Origin: an uncultured Oscillospiraceae bacterium
GTDB lineage: Bacteria > Bacillota_A > Clostridia > Oscillospirales > Oscillospiraceae
NCBI GenBank assembly: GCA_910579155.1
Contig: CAJTTS010000012.1
Location: 1-32,653, forward strand
Reading direction: 5' to 3'
DNA length: 32,653 nucleotides
Part shown: one piece after another, positions 13,808 through 22,103 of the stretch
How the letters are laid out: every line of letters starts with the position of its first letter
Position numbering within the stretch: position 1 is the stretch's first letter
Program-made: the position numbers and the translations under genes
Notes under the pieces: model-generated
Databases searched by the model: none
What the model was told of the DNA's origin: nothing
What the model saw: only the letters and a program-made list of their open reading frames with translations

Positions 13808-16800
13808 TTATTCGACGGTTTTCAGGCTCTCCACCATGTCCACTTTCTTCAGCTTGTAGTGAGCCGCGATGTTCACCGCCACGGAAAACGCCACCGTCAG
13901 CACCGCCGCCAGCACATAGGCGTAGAGGGGCGCGGTGCGGCCGAACATGACCAGCTCCACCTCCACCGTCAGCACCATCCAGGAATGGAGGAACCGGCCC
14001 ATAACCAGCCCCAGCACAATGCCGAACAGGGTCAAAAACAGGTTCTCCCGGTAGACGTAGGCGGTGACCTCCCGGTCAAAGAAGCCCAGCACCTTCAAGG
14101 TGGCCAGTTCCCGGACCCGCTCGGTAATGTTGATGTTGGTCAGGTTGTAGAGCACCACAAAAGCCAGCGCCGCCGCCGCTGTGATGATGACGACCACGGC
14201 GTAGTCGATGGCCTCCATGCTGTCGGTGAAGTTGTCCCGGAGGGTAGCAATATAGGAGTAGGAATCCACCCCGTCCATGGCCATCAGGTGGTTGGACACG
14301 GCGTCCGATTCCGTCTCCCCGGCCTCCTCGGTATAGCGGAGGAGAATTTCGTTCTGCTCCGGCTCCTCCCCGAACAGGCTGCGGTAGCACGTCTCGGAGA
14401 GATACACATAGTGGGATACGTAATTCTCCACAATGTCCGAAACCACCGCGTCCACCCGCTTGTCCCCGTCCAGGGTGATGGTGTCGCCCACCGACACCTC
14501 CAGCAGCTCGGACAGCTTCTCGGTGATGACCACTCCGTCGTCGGGCAGGATAACGCCCCCGTCGTCCAGCCGGTGGCCCAGTTGGATAAACTGGGTGAAG
14601 CGGTCCAGCTCGTCCACGGCAAACATGGTGGCGCTCTGCGCCGGGCCGGAGCTGGACACGTCCAGCTCGGTGGCGCTGGCGGGCAGGTAGCCCTCCACCC
14701 AGGGGCTGTCGGTGAGATACCGGTCCACCTCCTCCAGCGTTTCCGCCTCCACGTCCGTGTTGATGCCCAACGTGGCGTCATAGAGGAACACGTGGTCAAA
14801 CTGCTCGTTGAGGATGGAGAAAATGGACTCGTGAAGCCCAAATCCGGTGACAATCAGGGCAGTACACCCGCCGATGCCGATGACGGTCATCCAGAACCGC
14901 CGCTGGTAACGGAACAGGTTGCGCATGGTCACCTTCCAGGTAAAGGTGAGCCGCTTCCAGATGAAGCCCACCCGCTCCAGCAGTACCCGACGGCCTGCCT
15001 TGGGGGCCCGGGGGCGCATCAGGTTGGCCGGGGTGTCGATCAGCGTGGACAGGCAGGCCCACAGCGCCGCCCCGGTGGTGCACACCACCGCCGCCAGCAC
15101 ACAGAAGAAATACAGGTCTGTCTGGGGCTTAAACTCCAGGGGCGGGATAGCGTACATGATATTAAAGGCGTTGGCAATGACCAGCGGGATCAGGGTACAC
15201 CCCAAGGCCAGACCCAGAACCCCGCCCACCAGGCTGGCGGAAAAGGCGTAGCCGATATACTTTTTAGAGATGGCCAGCCGGGAGAAGCCCATGGCCTTCA
15301 GCGACCCAATCTGGGTACGCTGCTCCTCCACCATGCGGGTCATGGTGGTCAGGCAGGCCAGCGCCGCCACCAGGAAAAAGATCACCGGGAATACGTTGGC
15401 CAGGTTGCTCACCCGGTCGGAGTCCTGGAAGTAGCCCACGATGCCCGCATTGGTGAATCGGCTGAGGACATACCACTCGCACTCCTCCACCTTGTCCAGC
15501 TCAGCCTGGGCGTCATCCAGCTTTTTCTGGGCGTCGGCAATCTCCTCGTCAGCCTCTTTCTTGCCGTCCTCATACTCCGCCAGCCCGTCGGCGTACTTTT
15601 TCTCGCCGTCATTCAACTCTGCCAGGGCGTCGTCCAGCTCCCGCCGGCCCTCGGCCCGGGCGTCGGCCAGCTCCGCCACGCTGCGGTTGTATTCGCTCCA
15701 GCCGTCCCGGATGTCCCGCTCCGCCTGGTCCAGTTCCCGCAGAGAGGAATCCAGGGTAGCTCTCGCCTCGTCCAGGGTGGCCTTCACGCCGTCCAGCTCG
15801 GCCTTGGCAGCATCCAGTTCGGCCTTGACCGGGGCCAACTGGGCATAGCCCGCGTCGATCTGGGCCTGGGCCGCGTCCAACTGGGCCTTCTGCGCCGCCA
15901 TCTGGGACACCGCCATGTCGTACTGCGGGGTTCCCTCATAAGGGGCCAGCGCAGCGTGGTACGCCGCCCAGCTCTCGTCCAGCTTGGCCTTCTGCTCATC
16001 CAGGGGGGCGGCGGCCTCCCGGTACTGGGCCAGACCGCCGTTATACTCGTCCAGGCCGTCCTCATACCGGGCCAGGCCGTCGTTGTACTCGTCCAAGCCG
16101 TCCTGGTACTTCACCCGGCCGTCGGCCAGCTCCCGCTCGCCGCTGCGCAAGTCGGCATAGGCGCGGTTCAGTTCCCGCTGGGCGTTGGCCAGCTCCCGCT
16201 CCAGGGTGTCCTCCCCGTCGTGGTACGACTCCCAGCCGTCGTCCAATTCTTTTCGCGCGTCCTGAAGCTCCTGCCACGCGTCGGACAGCTCCTGCTCCGC
16301 CTCCGCCTTGGCGTCCTCGAACTCCGCCCGTGCGTCGTCCAGCTCCTCCTGGGCATCCCCGATCAGGGAGTCGTACCGCGCCTGGGCCCGCTCCTCCGCC
16401 AGAGGGTCCAGGCTGTCCACCAGCGCGTCGATCCTGTCCTCATATTCATCGCCGTAGGTGTCCAGCGCCGCCAGACCCTGGCCGGTGAAATAGGCGCAGG
16501 TATAGTAATCAAAGGTAAAGTTCTCCCCCGGCACGTAGACAAAGGCGTCCACCGAGCCGTTGCCCATGGAGGACGCGCCCCGGTCCAACCCCACGTACAG
16601 CGGGGACTCCACCACGCCCACGATGGTGTAGGACGTATTTTCCAGATCGTCCTCATCGTCTTTGGCAAGGGTCAGCTCCAGTGTGTCCCCCACCTGGAGG
16701 CCCAGCTTTACCAGCAGCAGGGGCTCGGTGACGCACTCGTCCACCCCCTCAGGCAGGCGGCCCTCCACCACGTCCAGCAGGTTCAGCTTCTCCGGCATGG

Positions 16801-17125
16801 AGCGCACGTTAACAATACGGTCCGTGGCGGTGGCGTCCAGCTCCCGGCCCCCCTCCACCTCTTCGATACCCGCCGCCCCGGCCAAGGCTTCCAGATCCTC
16901 CTCCGTCAGGCCCAGGGTGGACAACACGTAGCCGTCCATAAGATGGGTGCGGTCATAGTAGTTGTCGGCAGTGTACTGCATGTCCGGCGCGGTGGTTCGC
17001 AGACCGGACAGAAAGGCCACCGCCAGCGCCGCCAACACCAGGATGGACAGATACCGGCTAAAGGTATTCCGGATCTCCCGGATGGCGTCGGTATTCAGGT
17101 GGTTTTTCCGCTTTGCCGTTACCAT
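13808..17125 (-). CDS. Large FtsX/MacB-type ABC permease with long coiled coil
   Basis: This 1105-aa membrane protein has a first helix (about 24-42), an extracytoplasmic domain (about 43-235) and a very long charged coiled coil (about 235-550). Then come the FtsX-like helices (about 576-595, 626-652, 672-692), another helix at 742-762, a second extracellular domain and three C-terminal helices. The coiled coil includes heptad units of the form DGLxxYx near residues 342-369. The layout matches the FtsX-domain permeases that pair with LolD/MacB-type ATPases in Firmicutes and act on envelope substrates, such as antimicrobial peptides or cell-wall hydrolases. The substrate is unknown. The ATG at 17125 overlaps the ATPase gene by seven bases and has GGAGGAG nearby. 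The 71 residues upstream in the same frame overlap the ATPase and are rejected. Confidence 0.9.
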   Translation of the reverse strand: MVTAKRKNHLNTDAIREIRNTFSRYLSILVLAALAVAFLSGLRTTAPDMQYTADNYYDRTHLMDGYVLSTLGLTEEDLEALAGAAGIEEVEGGRELDATATDRIVNVRSMPEKLNLLDVVEGRLPEGVDECVTEPLLLVKLGLQVGDTLELTLAKDDEDDLENTSYTIVGVVESPLYVGLDRGASSMGNGSVDAFVYVPGENFTFDYYTCAYFTGQGLAALDTYGDEYEDRIDALVDSLDPLAEERAQARYDSLIGDAQEELDDARAEFEDAKAEAEQELSDAWQELQDARKELDDGWESYHDGEDTLERELANAQRELNRAYADLRSGERELADGRVKYQDGLDEYNDGLARYEDGLDEYNGGLAQYREAAAPLDEQKAKLDESWAAYHAALAPYEGTPQYDMAVSQMAAQKAQLDAAQAQIDAGYAQLAPVKAELDAAKAELDGVKATLDEARATLDSSLRELDQAERDIRDGWSEYNRSVAELADARAEGRRELDDALAELNDGEKKYADGLAEYEDGKKEADEEIADAQKKLDDAQAELDKVEECEWYVLSRFTNAGIVGYFQDSDRVSNLANVFPVIFFLVAALACLTTMTRMVEEQRTQIGSLKAMGFSRLAISKKYIGYAFSASLVGGVLGLALGCTLIPLVIANAFNIMYAIPPLEFKPQTDLYFFCVLAAVVCTTGAALWACLSTLIDTPANLMRPRAPKAGRRVLLERVGFIWKRLTFTWKVTMRNLFRYQRRFWMTVIGIGGCTALIVTGFGLHESIFSILNEQFDHVFLYDATLGINTDVEAETLEEVDRYLTDSPWVEGYLPASATELDVSSSGPAQSATMFAVDELDRFTQFIQLGHRLDDGGVILPDDGVVITEKLSELLEVSVGDTITLDGDKRVDAVVSDIVENYVSHYVYLSETCYRSLFGEEPEQNEILLRYTEEAGETESDAVSNHLMAMDGVDSYSYIATLRDNFTDSMEAIDYAVVVIITAAAALAFVVLYNLTNINITERVRELATLKVLGFFDREVTAYVYRENLFLTLFGIVLGLVMGRFLHSWMVLTVEVELVMFGRTAPLYAYVLAAVLTVAFSVAVNIAAHYKLKKVDMVESLKTVE

Positions 17126-17820
17126 TCGATCTCCTCCACCGGGGTGGGGCGGTCGTTGCGCTCCACGTTGGCCACCCGGCCGTTCTTGATGTGGATCACC
17201 TGGTCGGCCATGGGTGTGAGAGCGGTGTTGTGGGTGATGACGATGACCGTCATACCCTCCTGGCGGCAGGTGTCCTGGAGCAGCTTTAAGATTGCCTTGC
17301 CGGTGACATAGTCCAGCGCTCCGGTGGGCTCGTCGCACAGCAGCAGCTTGGGATTCTTTGCCATCGCCCGGGCAATGGCCACCCGCTGCTGCTCGCCGCC
17401 GGAGAGCTGGGCGGGGAAGTTATCCAACCGGTGCCCCAACCCCACGTGTTCCAGCACATCCCGGGCGTCCAGCGGGTCCCGGCATATCTGGGCGGCCAGC
17501 TCCACATTCTCCAGGGCGGTCAGGTTCTGCACCAAGTTGTAGAATTGGAATACGAAGCCAATGTCGTGCCGCCGGTATTCGGTGAGCTGTTTGGCGTTGT
17601 AATCGCTGACCTGTGCGCCGTCCACAGTGATGGTGCCGCCGGAGCAGGCGTCCATACCGCCCAGCATGTTCAACACCGTGGTCTTGCCCGCGCCGGAAGG
17701 GCCCACGATGACGGTGAATTCCCCTTTTTCGATGGTGAAGTCCACGCCGTCCACCGCCTTGATGGTGACCTCGCCCATTCGGTACTCTTTTTTGACGTTC
17801 TCAAAGGATATGTAGCTCAT
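17119..17820 (-). CDS. ABC transporter ATPase, MacB/LolD type
   Basis: This cytoplasmic ATPase of 233 aa drives the FtsX-type permease encoded directly after it. Walker [10 protein letters not shown] is at 40-48, Q-loop FQFYNLV near 91, signature LSGGEQQR at 139-146, Walker B LLLCDEP at 159-165, and switch histidine in VIVITHN. The spacing is typical of the MacB/LolD group. The ATG at 17820 ([13 protein letters not shown]) with GGGGGAG upstream is preferred; the frame opens 26 residues earlier without family similarity. The stop overlaps the permease start by seven bases. The two genes form an operon. Confidence 0.94.
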   Translation of the reverse strand: MSYISFENVKKEYRMGEVTIKAVDGVDFTIEKGEFTVIVGPSGAGKTTVLNMLGGMDACSGGTITVDGAQVSDYNAKQLTEYRRHDIGFVFQFYNLVQNLTALENVELAAQICRDPLDARDVLEHVGLGHRLDNFPAQLSGGEQQRVAIARAMAKNPKLLLCDEPTGALDYVTGKAILKLLQDTCRQEGMTVIVITHNTALTPMADQVIHIKNGRVANVERNDRPTPVEEIEW

Positions 17821-17925
17821 TCCGCTCCCCCATTTTGAAATTCCGCGCCCTCGCGCCCGCTTTTGCGCGATGATATCATTCCTATGTTTGCGCAGCATTT
17901 CCGTTCTGTTTCCGGATGATTAAAT

Positions 17926-17952
17926 ATTATACTTTATTTTGCTTGAGTGCAA
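17926..17952 (-). promoter_or_regulatory. Putative promoter of the ABC exporter operon
   Basis: On the minus strand GTTGCA lies 16 bases (or TTGCAC 15 bases) upstream of TATAAT (17931-17926). The -10 is perfect; the -35 is weaker and its spacing is short. Confidence 0.55.
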
Positions 17953-18044
17953 CTGTTCCCGGGGAAAATTCAAGGTTTATTCAAAAGATTTCTTCATGTT
18001 CCTGCCAAAACGCGGCAAAGCGGGTTGTTTTTAGAAGGTTGCAG

Positions 18045-18074
18045 TTGACTAACCGCCCTTTGTTCAGTTAAAAT
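18045..18074 (+). promoter_or_regulatory. Promoter of the riboswitch-mntP transcript
   Basis: TTGACT (18045-18050), 18 bases, TAAAAT (18069-18074). Transcription would begin near 18081, immediately before P1 of the riboswitch. Confidence 0.78.
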
Positions 18075-18083
18075 ACGCACATT

Positions 18084-18278
18084 GATAAGGGAGTAGTCGG
18101 CGGCTTGCCGCGGTACGGTCAACATACTGGCGGGACATTCGCCTGGCCGTGCATAAGGGGTACCCGCAAAAGCGCACTTCAGCTTTTGTGGGGAGAGCGG
18201 GGCAGCGTAATGACCGAGCTTTCGCCATGGGCGGAAGTTCGGGATATAAATCTTGCCCCTACGATGACGAGACTTATC
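18084..18278 (+). ncRNA. yybP-ykoY (Mn2+-sensing) riboswitch
   Basis: P1 is formed by GATAAG (18084-18089) and CTTATC (18273-18278). The two conserved loop strands that form the metal site are visible: AGGGAGTAG (18089-18097) and CCCCTACGATGA (18257-18268). Between them is an elongated, variable set of stems, longer than in most members. It lies directly before an mntP gene, the classic target of this RNA, which raises efflux when Mn2+ is high. Confidence 0.9.
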
Positions 18279-18304
18279 CGCGTATGCGGGTAGTCTCTTT
18301 TTTT
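18269..18304 (+). terminator. Riboswitch-controlled terminator before mntP
   Basis: GAGACTTATCCGC (18269-18281) pairs, with one bulge, with GCGGGTAGTCTC (18286-18297), followed by seven U. It shares CTTATC with the 3' strand of P1. A Mn2+-stabilised aptamer should therefore prevent termination, making this an ON switch. Confidence 0.85.
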
Positions 18305-18349
18305 GTTGCCCCGCATACCTTCAAACAAAAGAAGAAGGGATGATGTATC

Positions 18350-18916
18350 ATGGGATTTGCTGATCTGTTCGTCCTGGCCGTGGGGCTTTCCATGGACGCT
18401 TTCGCCGTATCCGTCTGCAAGGGCCTGTCCATCCGGGTGCTGCTGCCCCGGCACGCCGTCACTGTGGGGCTATGGTTCGGGGCGTTCCAGGCGCTGATGC
18501 CCGCCGTCGGCTGGCTGCTGGGCTCCGCCTTTGCCGACGTGATCGCCGCTGTGGACCACTGGATTGCCTTCGTATTGCTGGCTATCATCGGCGGCAACAT
18601 GATCCGGGAGTCCTTCGACAAGAGCGAGGAGGAGTGCGACCCCTCCCTGGCTCCCCTGACCATGCTGCTGCTGGCGGTGGCCACCTCCATCGACGCGCTG
18701 GCGGTGGGAATTACCTTTGCTTTTTTGCGGGTGGATATTCTCCCCGCCGTCACCCTCATCGGGGCGTGTACCTTCCTCATCTCCGCCGCGGGGGTGAAGG
18801 TGGGCAACGTGTTCGGCGCCCGCTACAAGTCCAGGGCGGAGCTGGCCGGCGGGGCGGTGCTGGTGCTCATCGGAGGGAAGATTCTGCTGGAGCATTTGGA
18901 GCTGCTGCCGTTTTAA
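18350..18916 (+). CDS. mntP: Manganese efflux pump MntP
   Basis: MntP exports excess Mn2+ across the cytoplasmic membrane. The 188-aa protein has six hydrophobic helices arranged as two homologous halves. Each half has the conserved acidic helix motif, SMDAFAVSVCKG (residues 14-25) and TSIDALAVGITFA (about 112-124), whose aspartates are part of the metal path in the family. The length is the usual 180-190 aa. The start is preceded by AAGGGATGATG, a modest Shine-Dalgarno. Regulation by the yybP-ykoY riboswitch upstream is strongly indicated. A terminator follows, so it is a single-gene transcript. Confidence 0.95.
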   Translation: MGFADLFVLAVGLSMDAFAVSVCKGLSIRVLLPRHAVTVGLWFGAFQALMPAVGWLLGSAFADVIAAVDHWIAFVLLAIIGGNMIRESFDKSEEECDPSLAPLTMLLLAVATSIDALAVGITFAFLRVDILPAVTLIGACTFLISAAGVKVGNVFGARYKSRAELAGGAVLVLIGGKILLEHLELLPF

Positions 18917-18936
18917 ACTCGCTCATGCCTTGGAAG

Positions 18937-18969
18937 GAGCGGCTGTCCAGTCCGGACAGCCGCTCTTTA
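18937..18969 (+). terminator. Bidirectional terminator after mntP
   Basis: GAGCGGCTGTCC (18937-18948) pairs with GGACAGCCGCTC (18954-18965), followed by TTTAT. It separates mntP from the convergent hydrolase gene. Confidence 0.88.
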
Positions 18970-18973
18970 TCCC

Positions 18974-19786
18974 TTATTCGTTTAGAAATTGATCAATTCG
19001 CTGGTTGTAATCCGGAGCTTCCTCATATGCGGCATGGCCCAGCGTATCATACATATAAATCTTACATCCCAGCTCCGCAGCAATTTCCTCCGACGCAGCG
19101 CCTGTCACTACCCGGTCCTGTTTCCCCCCGATCACAAATACGGGACACGTGATTTTATGAAGCTCCGAATAGGAATCGCAGGTCAAACAGGCTTTTGCCA
19201 GGGCGATGAACCGGCTGAAATCCTTCGGCTTTCCTATTTTTGTCAGAACCGGGATCAGCCGCCTGTATTTTTTGAGATAGGCTTCCGAATACATTTTCTC
19301 AAACATATCCCTGACAAGCGTCTCATATTCCCGCCGTTCCGCCATCTTAATCCAACCGCTGACCGCCTCTTCCATGACGGCGTTTTTTCGGGACGTCGTG
19401 ACGCCGAGCGCAAGCTTATGCACCAGGTGGGGGTAGTCGATTGCCAGGTACTGCGCGATCATCCCCCCCTGCGACACGCCAAATACATCGGCTGCACGCA
19501 GGTGAAGCCACTCCATCATGAAGGCCACGTCGCCCGCCATCTCCCGTACCGTATACCCGTCTGGGACGGCGTCCTTTTTGTCAACCACATATACGGTATA
19601 CTTTTTCGCAAACATCCGGTACAGATAGGCCAATGGAACCGCCGCGTTTTTGACCCGCTGGAAGCTGAGGCCCGGAATCAAGATCAGCGCGTTATCTCCT
19701 CTTCCAAAGACAACGCAATCCAAATCCGTTCCGTCTTTTTCCAATGTCATGCTTCTTATGCGATTGATCCACATATCTATGTTCAC
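18974..19786 (-). CDS. Alpha/beta hydrolase
   Basis: This cytoplasmic-type serine hydrolase of 270 aa has the nucleophile elbow GVSQGG (103-108, Ser105), a likely acid at Asp224 (VIGGKQDRVV) and a catalytic histidine at His251 (DTLGHAAYEEAP). An oxyanion region follows the first core strand (LILIPGLSF). The fold covers esterases, lipases, C-C hydrolases and haloperoxidase-like enzymes; the substrate cannot be told. The frame starts with GTG at 19786, which AGAGG almost touches. The ATG at 19774 is an alternative with a spacing of about 14. Codon use is clearly less GC-rich than in mntP and recJ on either side, suggesting acquisition from another genome. Confidence 0.88.
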   Translation of the reverse strand: MNIDMWINRIRSMTLEKDGTDLDCVVFGRGDNALILIPGLSFQRVKNAAVPLAYLYRMFAKKYTVYVVDKKDAVPDGYTVREMAGDVAFMMEWLHLRAADVFGVSQGGMIAQYLAIDYPHLVHKLALGVTTSRKNAVMEEAVSGWIKMAERREYETLVRDMFEKMYSEAYLKKYRRLIPVLTKIGKPKDFSRFIALAKACLTCDSYSELHKITCPVFVIGGKQDRVVTGAASEEIAAELGCKIYMYDTLGHAAYEEAPDYNQRIDQFLNE

Positions 19787-19825
19787 ATCCTCTCGGTATG
19801 TTTATAAATAAATTTTTTATATCAC

Positions 19826-19853
19826 ATTATAACATACCACAAGGCTTTTGCAA
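19826..19853 (-). promoter_or_regulatory. Promoter of the alpha/beta hydrolase gene
   Basis: On the minus strand TTGCAA (19853-19848), 16 bases, TATAAT (19831-19826), with an extended -10 TG. The stretch from here to the start codon is very AT-rich. Confidence 0.75.
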
Positions 19854-19924
19854 TGGTGCTGGTGAAATCGCCGGAGTTCTCAGGGCCAGCCATTATCTCG
19901 AAAAGGGTCCGCCCGTTTTCCCTG

Positions 19925-19953
19925 TTGAAATAGGGCGGAAAATTTGATATAAT
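19925..19953 (+). promoter_or_regulatory. Promoter of the recJ-rel operon
   Basis: TTGAAA (19925-19930), 17 bases, TATAAT (19948-19953). It is the only strong promoter I see for the five-gene run from recJ to the murE-like gene. Confidence 0.82.
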
Positions 19954-20020
19954 AGATTGTTATATTGGAAACAATAGCCTGTGATACTGACCGGCAGCGC
20001 TTAGATGGGAGGGGCGTATT

Positions 20021-22090
20021 ATGAAATATCAACAGTGGAACCTGCGCCGCCCCGGCAAGGCGGCCGCCCGGCGTACCCTGGAGGAATCGGGCCTGTCCCC
20101 CTTGTGCGCAAGCCTGCTGTGCGCCCGTGGGCTGGATCAGCCGGAACAGGCCGCCCGGTTCCTCTCCAGCAGCCCGGAGCGCTTTCACGACCCCTTCCTG
20201 CTCAAAGACATGGACAAGGCTGTGGAGCGCATCCGCCGGGCCATCGACACCCATGAGCTCATCTGCGTCTACGGCGACTACGACGTGGACGGTATCACCG
20301 CCACCTGCCTGCTTACCGAAGCCCTGGCCTCCCTGGGGGGCGAGGTGACCAGCTACATCCCAGACCGCTCCGAGGAGGGCTACGGCCTCAACCCAGGGGC
20401 CGTCACCCGGCTTGCAGGCCAGGGGGTCCGGCTTATCGTCACGGTGGACTGCGGCATCACCGCCGCCCCGGAGGTGGACTTCGCCCGCTCGCTGGGGGTG
20501 GACGTGGTCATCACCGACCATCACCACTGCAAGGACCGCATCCCCGACGCCGTTGCGGTGGTGGACCCCCGGCGGCCCGACTGCCCCTACCCCTTCCCGG
20601 AGCTGGCGGGGGTGGGCGTGGCGTTGAAGGTGGCCCAGGCCCTTGTGCCCCCCGAGGACCGGGCAAAGGTGTTTCTCCGCTTCGGCGAGCTGGCCGCCAT
20701 CGGCACCGTGGCCGACGTCATGCGCTTGACCGATGAAAACCGCTCTATGGTCCACATGGGGTTGGAGCTGCTGGGCCATACCAAACGTCCCGGCCTGCGC
20801 GCCCTGCTGCGGGAGGCGGGCCTGGACCCCGGCGCCATCCCCACCGCCGTCACCATCGGCTACGGCCTGGCCCCCCGGATCAACGCCGCCGGTCGGATGG
20901 AGCAGGCCATGGCGGCCCTGGACATGCTGTATACCCGAGAGGAACACCGGGGAGAGCAGCTTGCCCAGACCCTGTGCCGTCTGAACCGGGAGCGTCAGAC
21001 CATTGAGCTTGCCATCTATGAGCAATGTGTCGAGCTGCTGGAAGCCCGGCCCCAACTGGCCTCGCCCGCCATCGTGCTGGCCGGCGAGGGCTGGCATCAG
21101 GGCGTGGTGGGCATTGTGGCTTCCCGGCTCACCGAAAAATACGCCTGCCCCGCCTTCATGATCTGCCTGGAGCACGGCATGGGCAAGGGTTCCTGCCGAT
21201 CCTTCGGCGGGTTCAACCTCTTCGCCGCCCTGGAGCGGTGCGCCCATCTGCTGGACCAGTACGGCGGCCATGAGATGGCGGCGGGCTTCACCATCCGGGA
21301 GGAACATATCCCCGCCTTCCAGGAGATCATCCGGGAGCTGGTATCCGCCCACACCGGGGGGCGGCCCATGGAGGCCGCCATCGACGTGGACGCGGAGATC
21401 GAGCACTGTGCCCAGCTCACCACCGGCCAAGTGGAGTCCCTGGCCCGGCTGGAGCCCTTCGGCACGGGCAACCCCAAGCCGGTGTTTTTGCTGCGGGGGG
21501 CCTGCGTGCTGTCCTGCTGCGACGTGGGGGGCGGGCGGCACCTGAAGATGAAGCTGCGCCGGGACGGCGTCGTGCTGGACGCCATCTTCTTCTCCGCCAA
21601 TTGCGCCGCCTGCGGCGTGTCCACCGGCGAGAGGCTGGATGTGCTCTTCACCCCCCAGATCAACGAGTTCCGGGGAAACCGCACCGTGCAGCTCCAACTT
21701 TGCGACCTGCGCCCCGCCCCCACCCGGGCCCAACTGGAACAAGAGCTGTTCCAGCGCCTGCGGGAGGGGGAGGAGTTGTCCCGGTGGGAAGCGGGCCTGC
21801 TGCTTCCATCCCGGCAGGACTTCGCCCGGCTGTGGCGCTTTTTGGAGCACAGCTCCATCGGGGACTGCCTGGACGCCGGGCCCTCCCTGCTGCGTCAGGC
21901 CGCCCGCCAACCCGACGGCCGCGTCGCCTACGGCCGCACCCTGGTCTGTCTCCATGTAATGGGGGACCGGGGGCTCATCCGCCTGGAGCAGGACCGGCTT
22001 CACCTGTGCCACCCGGAACATAAAGTGGATCTGGAGCAGGCCGCCATGATGCGCACCCTGCGGGCGCTGATAGACGGCGAGATCATGTAA
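20021..22090 (+). CDS. recJ: Single-stranded-DNA-specific exonuclease RecJ
   Basis: RecJ is a 5'-3' single-strand DNA exonuclease used in recombination and mismatch or base-excision repair. The DHH phosphoesterase motifs are clear: DYDVDG (86-91), VDCGI (142-146) and DHHH (166-169). The DHHA1 region contains the motif GGFNLFAALERCAHLLDQYGGH followed by AAGF (about residues 390-425). A C-terminal oligonucleotide-binding part follows (KMKLRRDGVVLDAIFF). The 689-aa length is within the Firmicutes range. The Shine-Dalgarno GGGAGGGG precedes the ATG. The next gene, rel, begins 13 bases after the stop. Confidence 0.95.
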   Translation: MKYQQWNLRRPGKAAARRTLEESGLSPLCASLLCARGLDQPEQAARFLSSSPERFHDPFLLKDMDKAVERIRRAIDTHELICVYGDYDVDGITATCLLTEALASLGGEVTSYIPDRSEEGYGLNPGAVTRLAGQGVRLIVTVDCGITAAPEVDFARSLGVDVVITDHHHCKDRIPDAVAVVDPRRPDCPYPFPELAGVGVALKVAQALVPPEDRAKVFLRFGELAAIGTVADVMRLTDENRSMVHMGLELLGHTKRPGLRALLREAGLDPGAIPTAVTIGYGLAPRINAAGRMEQAMAALDMLYTREEHRGEQLAQTLCRLNRERQTIELAIYEQCVELLEARPQLASPAIVLAGEGWHQGVVGIVASRLTEKYACPAFMICLEHGMGKGSCRSFGGFNLFAALERCAHLLDQYGGHEMAAGFTIREEHIPAFQEIIRELVSAHTGGRPMEAAIDVDAEIEHCAQLTTGQVESLARLEPFGTGNPKPVFLLRGACVLSCCDVGGGRHLKMKLRRDGVVLDAIFFSANCAACGVSTGERLDVLFTPQINEFRGNRTVQLQLCDLRPAPTRAQLEQELFQRLREGEELSRWEAGLLLPSRQDFARLWRFLEHSSIGDCLDAGPSLLRQAARQPDGRVAYGRTLVCLHVMGDRGLIRLEQDRLHLCHPEHKVDLEQAAMMRTLRALIDGEIM

Positions 22091-22103
22091 GGGAGATACC
22101 GTT

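Noticed and set aside
13718..17311. 1197-codon open frame on the plus strand opposite the FtsX-like permease
   Set aside because: It mirrors a well-supported membrane protein, is rich in Gly/Val/Gln/His as antisense frames of GC-rich genes are, and has no domain, start signal or family resemblance.
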